A DNA stretch of 29,833 bases, taken from a virus. The stretch spans positions 1-29,833 of IMG/VR virus record IMGVR_UViG_3300046170_000136, one strand, 5' to 3'. Every line of letters starts with the position of its first letter. Positions within the stretch are counted from its first letter, which is position 1. The position numbers and the translations under genes were made by a program. The notes beneath the pieces are model-generated. The model ran no database searches. It saw nothing but the letters and a program-made list of their open reading frames with translations, and was not told the DNA's origin. Shown one piece after another: positions 23,770 to 29,437 of the stretch.

Positions 23770-23792
23770 TATATTAAGATATTCTTAATATA
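23770..23792 (-). other. Perfect AT-rich hairpin across a stop codon
   Basis: Ten-base arms TATATTAAGA and TCTTAATATA are exact reverse complements around a 3-base loop. The hairpin covers the last codons and stop of the 148-aa gene and leads into one of the few gaps of the operon (43 bases). There is no GC stem and only a weak T-rich tail, so it is not a standard terminator; RNA stabilisation, processing or partial attenuation is possible. Confidence 0.55.
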
Positions 23793-24220
23793 GCGTTAGA
23801 TGCGTCTGCTGCTGGGAACTGAATTGTAAATGTACCTGATGTTGAAGTCTTCACTGCACCAAAATCTAAAACCATAACTGCTGCATTTGTATTAGTTGTT
23901 GCAGTAGTATTTGCGTTATAGATAACGGCAGCTTGCGCTGAGATTGTTGCACTTGTAAAACTTAAATCACTGAAATCAATGAATGCTGTTGCACCAGATC
24001 CTGAGGCACCTTGATTGGTTAATGCTCCACCACCTGCAGCATAAGAACCTGAAGCACTAACTTCATTACCAGTACCATATGCAGTGGTAGTAGCACTCAG
24101 AGATGCAGATGCTGTATACAAAGCAAGTTTAAAAGCGTCTCCACCAGATGATCGAAAATCGTGTTCGCCTTGTAATAGTTCTACTTTAAAACTATTGCAG
24201 ACTGCTTGTGTAATGGCCAT
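23774..24220 (-). CDS. Conserved virion protein, 148 aa ('MAITQAVCNSFK' family)
   Basis: The protein begins MAITQAVCNSFKVELLQGEH, then DAFKLALYTASASLSATTTA, TAFIDFSDLSFTSATISAQA, AVIYNANTTATTNTNAAVMV, LDFGAVKTSTSGTFTIQFPA and ends ASNAILRIS. Proteins with this opening and the 'F.(I/L)ALY', 'A.(A/V)IYN', 'V.DFG..K.S..G.FT(I/V)(Q/T)FP' order are widespread in marine tailed phages and are usually listed as structural; the exact place in the virion is unknown to me. The final codons form part of the perfect hairpin described separately. Confidence 0.75.
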   Translation of the reverse strand: MAITQAVCNSFKVELLQGEHDFRSSGGDAFKLALYTASASLSATTTAYGTGNEVSASGSYAAGGGALTNQGASGSGATAFIDFSDLSFTSATISAQAAVIYNANTTATTNTNAAVMVLDFGAVKTSTSGTFTIQFPAADASNAILRIS

Positions 24221-24222
24221 CT

Positions 24223-24888
24223 TTACTTACCTCCTGGAGCCACTGATTGTAACGGCACACGCAGGACTCCGTCTGCGTATTCGTCTCTTCGTTTCCTGCC
24301 CATTTGAGTAACAGATAAACCTTGTACAGCTTGACTGTACTTCTGATCGTATAATTGCACAAATGTAGGATTTTTCAAGTAGGAAAAAGCTTCAGCAACA
24401 ACACCATATATTAATATTTCTGGTGCATTTGTAGAAAGCCATGTTGTAGTATTGGAACTAGATAATCTATCAGGAGTTTTATTATACCAAAGTTCTACTG
24501 TATAAGTAGCATTTGGTGTAGGAGCGAATATAAAAGTATTCTGATCCCAGTTTGCGTAATAAATCGGTTTTCCTGTGTTATTAATTCTATCTACATTATA
24601 TTCATCAATAAAAGTTGTATCTCTTTGTTCTGCCCAAATACGGTCCTTTGTTGTGTTATCAACAATTTGAACACCTCTTTCTAAATCAAAATCATCAGGT
24701 AAAGTAATAAAAGGACTACCTATGGTGAAACTTGAAGTGGCAAACTTACGGAAAGCATCAAGATCTAATTGTTTTTGTACTTTATTTTCAGTGTTGATTA
24801 TAAATACATTTAAAATAGCATCTGTTAAAACATCAGATCCTACCTCTGTATAATTTCTAACATTGCTAAGAAGTTCAGTATAATTCAT
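24223..24888 (-). CDS. Head-tail adaptor-like protein 2, 221 aa
   Basis: An N-terminal helical part (MNYTELLSNVRNYTEVGSDV, then VFIINTENKVQKQLDLDAFR) is followed by a beta domain (ITLPDDFDLERGVQIVDN, IYYANWDQNTFIFAPTPNAT, VELWYNKTPDRLS) and a C-terminal helix (EILIYGVVAEAFSYLKNPTF). This helix-beta-helix plan is that of connector/adaptor proteins below the portal (P22 gp4, SU10-type, T7 gp11). It is the second of two such genes in a row, both 221 aa. It starts as ATGA with the zinc-ribbon gene. The assignment is by pattern. Confidence 0.72.
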   Translation of the reverse strand: MNYTELLSNVRNYTEVGSDVLTDAILNVFIINTENKVQKQLDLDAFRKFATSSFTIGSPFITLPDDFDLERGVQIVDNTTKDRIWAEQRDTTFIDEYNVDRINNTGKPIYYANWDQNTFIFAPTPNATYTVELWYNKTPDRLSSSNTTTWLSTNAPEILIYGVVAEAFSYLKNPTFVQLYDQKYSQAVQGLSVTQMGRKRRDEYADGVLRVPLQSVAPGGK

Positions 24889-25214
24889 GATATGCTCACA
24901 GTGACATTACCAACTTTAGTCGTAATTATCAACTTTTTGATTTCAGTAGAAGGCTGCATTCCATCAGACTCAAAACTACTATCTCCTGGTGCATTAACGT
25001 ACACAGTAACAGGTTCTTGTCTTGCTGGTCTTGGATCATGTAAAGCTACGGCATCTGCAGGATGATAGGGTGGATCTAATTGTGGATGTTTAGATTCAAA
25101 ACATTCAGGACATGTAAATAAACCATTCCATTCTTGTCTTAGTTCGAGATATTTATATTGTTGACCACATCTATCGCAGATAGCTAGTGCAAATTTACCG
25201 TTTGCAAAAGTCAT
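24885..25214 (-). CDS. Zinc-ribbon protein between adaptor genes, 109 aa
   Basis: Two CxxC knuckles, CDRC (residues 13-16) and CPEC (35-38), should bind one zinc ion. The middle is Pro/His-rich (HPQLDPPYHPADAVALHDPR, PARQEP) and the C-terminus is a beta hairpin (KKLIITTKVGNVTVSIS). Similar proteins sit in the same place between connector genes in marine phages I know of, function unknown. A neck or connector assembly role fits the position. Confidence 0.75.
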   Translation of the reverse strand: MTFANGKFALAICDRCGQQYKYLELRQEWNGLFTCPECFESKHPQLDPPYHPADAVALHDPRPARQEPVTVYVNAPGDSSFESDGMQPSTEIKKLIITTKVGNVTVSIS

Positions 25215-25215
25215 T

Positions 25216-25881
25216 TTACCCTACATAAAAGTCACGAGGCACAATATGCACTGAAGTAGATTGACTATCCTCTGTTAATGCTCTTTGTAATTCTGCTTCG
25301 TATCTTCTTTCTAATTCTTGTGAACGTTCAGGAGCTACTTCTTGTGATGTGTAGTAGGCTAATCCTGAAACTAAACAAGGTAAAAATCTGTAAGGGGCAT
25401 CAGGAGTATTAGTATAAACACCTGCATCTTCGATTCTTCCTACATAATAATAATTAATTTGTGTGTCAGTTGTATTAGGTGTTTGATATAGCGTTATTGT
25501 AACGTTTGTTAAATTTCTTCTTACATAGTATTGACTAGGTGTGCCTTGTGATGTTTTGTTAGGTAAGTTCTCATATTCAGATCTAGAAATCTTAGTCATA
25601 CTAGTATCAGTAGAACCATTTCTAAATACAACTTCCAATACATCAGATGCATCGGAGGGAGCAGTATATGTTGTTGTCCCAGCTGTTAAATTAGATGTAT
25701 TATTTTTAACTTTCCAAAGGTGAATACCTCGGTTTCCCCATTCAGAAAAAAGTAAATTAAGATTATCTCTTGCTGCGGATAGTTGATATCCAGTACGCAC
25801 ATCCATACCACAACGGGCATAGGCACGCTCAACAAGCCTATCAATACTTAAATCGAATGATGTGGTTCCCGAGGTAGCCAT
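25216..25881 (-). CDS. Head-tail adaptor-like protein 1, 221 aa
   Basis: Features are IDRLVERAYARCGMDVRTGY, QLSAARDNLNLLFSEWGNRG, IHLWKVKNNTSNLTAGTTTY, APSDASDVLEVVFRNGS, MTKISRSEYENLPNKTSQGT, PSQYYVRRNLTNVTITLYQT, INYYYVGRIEDAG and YRFLPCLVSGLAYYTSQEVA. This is the phage adaptor (P22 gp4/SU10-type) pattern common in marine podoviruses: N-terminal helices, 'W...GI.LW', then a beta domain with 'GTPSQYYV' and 'DAPYRFLPCL'. It would form part of the ring between portal and tail nozzle. Confidence is higher than for the second adaptor. Confidence 0.8.
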   Translation of the reverse strand: MATSGTTSFDLSIDRLVERAYARCGMDVRTGYQLSAARDNLNLLFSEWGNRGIHLWKVKNNTSNLTAGTTTYTAPSDASDVLEVVFRNGSTDTSMTKISRSEYENLPNKTSQGTPSQYYVRRNLTNVTITLYQTPNTTDTQINYYYVGRIEDAGVYTNTPDAPYRFLPCLVSGLAYYTSQEVAPERSQELERRYEAELQRALTEDSQSTSVHIVPRDFYVG

Positions 25882-25884
25882 AAA

Positions 25885-25995
25885 TTATTTCTTTTTCTTG
25901 TTTTTCTTCTTTACTTGTTTTTTTGCTTTACCGCCACGTTTCATAGCAACAGGCTTACCGCCTCTTTTCATGGCTTGCTTTTTCATTCCCATCAT
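25885..25995 (-). CDS. Tiny Lys/Gly protein with duplicated 'AMKRGGK', 36 aa
   Basis: This gene is below usual gene-calling size. The protein MMGMKKQAMKRGGKPV continues AMKRGGKAKKQVKKKNKKKK. A clear AAGGAG lies eight bases upstream of the ATG, it sits exactly between two genes, and similar short 'MKRGGK' proteins are familiar from marine phages. It overlaps the 206-aa gene's end by 41 bases. It could bind DNA or RNA, but only its charge suggests so. Confidence 0.65.
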   Translation of the reverse strand: MMGMKKQAMKRGGKPVAMKRGGKAKKQVKKKNKKKK

Positions 25996-26575
25996 ATCGT
26001 TTCTCCTTTTTAAAAAGTTTTTCGTAGTCGTTTTGCCGAGTTTTTACGACATCATCATAATACTCAGTTGGCCAATTTTTATAATAACCTATCTTATGTA
26101 GTTTGCAACTTGCTTCATACAACTGTTTAAATTTCTGTATGAGCATCATACTATATTGATACTCAGGCTCCCAATCACACTCCTCATGTGGATTTACAAG
26201 GAATTCTTGTTCTTCTACAGTAGCAGGATTGCTTGGATGAAATCCCATAAAATATACATCTCGTTTATTATAGGTTTTGTTGTAAAAATCTATCTTATCT
26301 TGAAATTGTTCAGCATCATACTGTTCCCAATAAGGGTCACAAAAGATAATAATGTCATGTTGTTTTTTATTCCAATCTTTTAATACGTTTGTGAGATGCT
26401 TCTCATATTTTGTTTTATCAGGTCTGACTTCAATACGAAGCTTATTATCTCTTCTCCATTTTGCAGCAAAAGGACATGCTGGGAAACCTAAATGTTGATT
26501 CATGGGTTCTAAGACATTCTTAGACCAATTGATCACATCACTTTTTATTTTTTCTGCTAGTTTTTTTCGAGACAA
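25955..26575 (-). CDS. Unknown conserved-looking protein, 206 aa
   Basis: No known family. The N-terminal part has LGFPACPFAAKWRRDNKLRI (two Cys) followed by a core resembling alternating strands and helices: DIIIFCDPYWEQYDAEQFQD, DVYFMGFHPSNPATVEEQEF, WEPEYQYSMMLIQKFKQLYE, KNWPTEYYDDVVKTRQNDYE. A 'FP(A)CPFA' motif in a phage or marine bacterial protein of unknown role is something I have met before. The reading starts at TTG 26575 (no ATG before residue 25) without a Shine-Dalgarno sequence and lies inside the preceding gene, with a run of seven A in the overlap. The start is therefore uncertain. Confidence 0.7.
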   Translation of the reverse strand: MSRKKLAEKIKSDVINWSKNVLEPMNQHLGFPACPFAAKWRRDNKLRIEVRPDKTKYEKHLTNVLKDWNKKQHDIIIFCDPYWEQYDAEQFQDKIDFYNKTYNKRDVYFMGFHPSNPATVEEQEFLVNPHEECDWEPEYQYSMMLIQKFKQLYEASCKLHKIGYYKNWPTEYYDDVVKTRQNDYEKLFKKEKRYDGNEKASHEKRR

Positions 26576-26810
26576 TTGTTTTTACATTGGTGGGTTTACC
26601 ACCTGGATTGCCAGCAGCACGTTTTCTTCGTACTGCTGACGCTTTTTGAGATGTGCTCATACCTCTTGCTTTTGCAAGTGGAACACATTTTGGATATTTT
26701 CTTTTTGAACCTTTAGACCTACCGCAGGGTTGATATTTACCATCTTTTTTGGGTGCACCGATGTCCACCCATTTTTCTTTTACCCAAGCACGTAAACCTT
26801 TTTTAGCCAT
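26538..26810 (-). CDS. Basic protein of DUF5872-like type, 90 aa
   Basis: The sequence MAKKGLRAWVKEKWVDIGAP, KKDGKYQPCGRSKGSKRKYP, KCVPLAKARGMSTSQKASAV, RRKRAAGNPGGKPTNVK resembles the DUF5872 pattern ('W.DIG..KKDG....CGR.KG....YPKC.P..KA..M...Q...AVRRKR...'), known from phages and marine viruses. Two Cys (about 29 and 42) flank a Gly/Lys stretch. Its function is unknown; a small virion or DNA-associated protein is possible. It is coupled to the upstream 35-aa gene by TAATG. Confidence 0.75.
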   Translation of the reverse strand: MAKKGLRAWVKEKWVDIGAPKKDGKYQPCGRSKGSKRKYPKCVPLAKARGMSTSQKASAVRRKRAAGNPGGKPTNVKTIVSKKTSRKNKK

Positions 26811-26917
26811 TACCAGATTTGATTATAAATGGCCCATAGAACAACTAATACAAAAACACCAGCAATTGCTTTGCCTTTTTTGTTTAAGTTCTTCCACTTA
26901 CTCCATAATTTTCCCAT
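26810..26917 (-). CDS. One-helix membrane protein, 35 aa
   Basis: This is a tiny but convincing gene. MGKLWSKWKNLNKKGKA is a basic stretch, followed by a hydrophobic helix (AIAGVFVLVVLWAIY) and NQIW. AAGGAGG sits eight bases upstream of ATG 26917. The positive N-terminus and single helix predict an inner-membrane protein with its N-terminus inside. A holin-like or membrane-anchoring role is possible. It ends in a TAATG overlap with the DUF5872-like gene. Confidence 0.65.
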   Translation of the reverse strand: MGKLWSKWKNLNKKGKAIAGVFVLVVLWAIYNQIW

Positions 26918-26928
26918 AATGTACCTCC

Positions 26929-27204
26929 TTAACTGAGTGTGGTTTCTTTCCTACGTATTACTCCACCACAGGCAGCAGCAATAATCTTACCACCTCTGGC
27001 TTTTCTATTTGCAGAAACTTGTTTTCTAGATTGAGATATTTCGTTTACAGAACCACCAAATGCTTTTTTCTTTGGTTTCTTTTTACCGCCAGGTGTTACT
27101 TTACCTGAGCAAACTGCACTAGCATACATATTTGCATATGCGCTAGGATAAACTTTAAACTTTCTTTTTGCGGCGGCTTTGCCTTTTGCGCACAACTTTC
27201 CCAT
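26929..27204 (-). CDS. Basic conserved marine-phage protein, 91 aa
   Basis: MGKLCAKGKAAAKRKFKVYP and SAYANMYASAVCSGKVTPGG are followed by Lys-rich and Ser/Arg-rich stretches and KARGGKIIAAACGGVIRRKE. The 'LCAKGKAAAKRKFKVYPSAYAN.YAS.VC.G' opening is one I recognise from cyanophage and marine phage proteins of unknown function. A strong GGAGG lies eight bases before the ATG. It is highly basic, with four Cys. It is probably packaged or nucleic-acid bound. Confidence 0.78.
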   Translation of the reverse strand: MGKLCAKGKAAAKRKFKVYPSAYANMYASAVCSGKVTPGGKKKPKKKAFGGSVNEISQSRKQVSANRKARGGKIIAAACGGVIRRKETTLS

Positions 27205-27262
27205 TTTTTTTACCTCCAGGTTTCATTATTTGTTGAGCCATTTGTGATCTACTTATGGCCAT
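27155..27262 (-). CDS. Tiny basic protein, 35 aa ('MAISRSQM')
   Basis: The frame encodes MAISRSQMAQQIMKPGGKKN and a Lys/Arg tail (RKRQSRRKKKV). The 'ISR(S/A)Q...QI.KPG.KK' start is like short marine-phage proteins I have met. It begins in a TAATG overlap with the 74-aa gene and overlaps the 91-aa gene by 50 bases in another frame. Because the overlap is long and the tail may simply reflect the Lys-rich neighbour, I am only moderately sure. Confidence 0.5.
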   Translation of the reverse strand: MAISRSQMAQQIMKPGGKKNGKVVRKRQSRRKKKV

Positions 27263-27486
27263 TAATACTCATTATAATTCTTTATTAAAAACTCTTCCAT
27301 CCAAGCCATCTTTTCATCAATCGCTTGAATTTGTACTTTTATAACAGCTAAGTCTTGTTGCATTTTTGCAACACTATCTGCTTTAACTTCTACCGCATTT
27401 AAACGTTCTGACCACATGCCCCATGTCATAGCTAAAGTGCCAAATAGCACTAGATAGGGTAATACTGTTTTAATTTCTAGTTTCAT
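27262..27486 (-). CDS. Membrane protein with coiled coil, 74 aa
   Basis: A transmembrane helix (about residues 7-25, TVLPYLVLFGTLAMTWGMW) is followed by a heptad-patterned helix, NAVEVKADSVAKMQQDLAVI and KVQIQAIDEKMAWMEEFLIK. This single-span plus coiled-coil plan is typical of inner-membrane spanin (Rz-like) and phage accessory membrane proteins. It is not accompanied by a recognisable outer-membrane lipoprotein. It starts as ATGA with the 171-aa gene of similar design, so the two may pair. Confidence 0.65.
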   Translation of the reverse strand: MKLEIKTVLPYLVLFGTLAMTWGMWSERLNAVEVKADSVAKMQQDLAVIKVQIQAIDEKMAWMEEFLIKNYNEY

Positions 27487-27998
27487 TTTGTTTTAGCACT
27501 CATATTACTTAAAGGGTTATTTAAAGCCTTATTAATTTGTAAGTCAAGGTTTTCTTCTATGAGTTTTAGCTCATCTAAAAGCTCTCTCGTGTCCTCTTTT
27601 TGTCTATCTTCTACGTCATTGACAATTTCGGTGATATGTCTTACGTCTCCTTCCATAGAGCGTAAATCCGTTTTAAGGTCATCTTTAAGTTCACGACTAA
27701 CCTGACTTATTAGGTCTATTTCACCTAGTATAATTTCTAATTCACTTTTTAAAGCATTTAATTGTTGTGATACAAGCTCTACTTGTGCTTGAGTTTGACT
27801 TTCTACGAGTGCAATCTTTTTATCAAATCCGCTTAAATCAGGCTCCTGATAGGCCTCTATGGCTGCGGACATATCTTGAAAACGCTTATACATTTCAAAT
27901 CCGCCATACAAAGCACCCACGGCACTACTAAGTGCAAGGATGATTGCCATCATTTTTCCTCCTTTAAAGGAAATTCCGCCTATCGAGACTTCTGCCAT
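27483..27998 (-). CDS. Membrane-anchored coiled-coil protein, 171 aa
   Basis: MAEVSIGGISFKGGK precedes a hydrophobic helix (MMAIILALSSAVGALYGGF, about residues 16-34). A long coiled coil follows (about 60-165), with heptads such as QLNALKSELEIILGEIDLIS and TEIVNDVEDRQKEDTRELLD. A protein with the same opening ('SIGGISF.GGK') and 'LYGGFE.YKR' segment is familiar from marine phages as a membrane protein of unknown function. It may bridge the envelope with the 74-aa and 485-aa proteins. The start is ATG 27998. Confidence 0.68.
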   Translation of the reverse strand: MAEVSIGGISFKGGKMMAIILALSSAVGALYGGFEMYKRFQDMSAAIEAYQEPDLSGFDKKIALVESQTQAQVELVSQQLNALKSELEIILGEIDLISQVSRELKDDLKTDLRSMEGDVRHITEIVNDVEDRQKEDTRELLDELKLIEENLDLQINKALNNPLSNMSAKTK

Positions 27999-29437
27999 TG
28001 TGAGTTCACCATATCATTCATTGTTTCATTTTGAGCCTTATTGAAGAGCATACCATACGGATCATCTATTGTCTTGTTTAAATACTCAGTAACATTTGTA
28101 TCTTGTATGTATGCTTGACTATCAAAAAAGGTTTTTGTATTGCCAAGTATTTGCATCACAATCAAGGTTTTTGTTTGAGCAGCATCATCATATCTGGCTT
28201 TATCATCTATCTTTTTAACTATTTTTGTGGCAGCTTTCTCTTTTTTTGTTACTTTAGGTTCAGATGATTTCTCTTCTTTTGGCTTTTCTTCTGGATCTTT
28301 TTCTTTTTCTTTTGGTTGCAGTTCTTTTTGTTCTGATTCCTGTGGTTCTTCTTGAGATTCTTCGATAGTCTCTTCCTCAGGTTCAGCCTCTACAACTACA
28401 ATTTCTTCCATTTCCATTTCAATCTCCATCTCAAGTTCTGTTTCAACTTCAACAATTTCAGGTTCTGGCTCTGGTAAGTTAATTTCAATTTCAGCTATTT
28501 CTAATTCAACACTTGCAAGTGTTACCTCTTCTACCTCAGGTTCTACAGGAGTGAATGATATCTCTCCTTCTTCCATACTAATATCATTATATTCAAACAC
28601 TTCTTCAACAAAGTCTAATTCAACAGGGTTAAAAATATCTAAATAATATATCTCTTCTAAAGTTGTGATGTGTTGAGTAACAATAGTATTAATTACATTG
28701 TAAAAAACATTGATGCTAACATCATCAAACATTGGACCAATGGCCATATTGATATCTCTTCCACCAACCTCAACAATTATTTTATCTAATACACCACTGA
28801 AATTGAAAGAACCGTTATAAGATTGGTAGCCTGTTGATACTCCAGATTCAGACAAGACGTCAGTGCCTGAAAAGACCGAAGTAGTTCCGTTAAATCCTGA
28901 AACGTGCATATATATTCTATCTTGAGCATCTTGTTTATCTACTTTAATTGAGTATTTGACTTCTCCACCGTTATCTATTTGTAAATCTGATATGTCAATA
29001 GTGTTAAAGAATGTTGTACCCATACCATCAACACCCATAGTAGATGTTGAATTACCACTGCCTGTAATCATGGCACATTTATCTGTACCTAACTGTCCAC
29101 AACTATTGCCACTAGGCATACTTGCAGGACCTTGACCCGACCAGTCATAATCCATATCACCTTCTTTACTCGTGCTTACATAATCATTATCACCATCAAG
29201 AATGTCTCCTGAATCTTCATTAGTGACGGTGGTGGTAGTGGTTGTAACTGTGGTGGTAGTAGTTGTAATTATTTCTGTGCCCTTGTCTTCTTCAGTAATG
29301 TCAATCTGAGTATCTTCTGTAATAGTTACTCCAGGAATACAAAGACCTTCTACATCAGGTAGACAATCTGCTCTAGAATAAGAGGAGACCAGTAGTAATA
29401 AGGAACAAAGTCTTATAAATTGCAATATGACCTGCAT
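27980..29437 (-). CDS. Secreted Thr- and Glu/Pro-rich phage protein, 485 aa
   Basis: A Sec signal peptide is clear: a short start, hydrophobic core FIRLCSLLLLVSS, then SYSRA before the likely cut. Cys at about 25, 33, 113 and 121 could form disulphides in the periplasm. A Thr tract (about 57-71) precedes a folded beta domain (about 95-255). Then come a Glu-rich, Pro-containing stretch (about 280-375), a Lys/Glu/Pro stretch (375-410, reminiscent of TonB-like periplasm-spanning linkers) and a C-terminal helix. The start is ATG 29437 rather than GTG 29440; AAGGAG precedes both. It overlaps the upstream gene by 65 bases. Function unknown; an envelope or lysis role is suggested by export and neighbours. 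Confidence 0.7.
   Translation of the reverse strand: MQVILQFIRLCSLLLLVSSYSRADCLPDVEGLCIPGVTITEDTQIDITEEDKGTEIITTTTTTVTTTTTTVTNEDSGDILDGDNDYVSTSKEGDMDYDWSGQGPASMPSGNSCGQLGTDKCAMITGSGNSTSTMGVDGMGTTFFNTIDISDLQIDNGGEVKYSIKVDKQDAQDRIYMHVSGFNGTTSVFSGTDVLSESGVSTGYQSYNGSFNFSGVLDKIIVEVGGRDINMAIGPMFDDVSINVFYNVINTIVTQHITTLEEIYYLDIFNPVELDFVEEVFEYNDISMEEGEISFTPVEPEVEEVTLASVELEIAEIEINLPEPEPEIVEVETELEMEIEMEMEEIVVVEAEPEEETIEESQEEPQESEQKELQPKEKEKDPEEKPKEEKSSEPKVTKKEKAATKIVKKIDDKARYDDAAQTKTLIVMQILGNTKTFFDSQAYIQDTNVTEYLNKTIDDPYGMLFNKAQNETMNDMVNSQWQKSR

Noticed and set aside
23770-23792. Intrinsic terminator
   Set aside because: The stem is almost all A/T and no run of U follows, so it does not meet the usual criteria; recorded as a hairpin only.
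25862-26383. Plus-strand frames with strongly hydrophobic, Phe-rich products
   Set aside because: Their hydrophobicity is the mirror image of Lys-rich codons (AAA/AAG) on the minus strand, so they are not membrane proteins.
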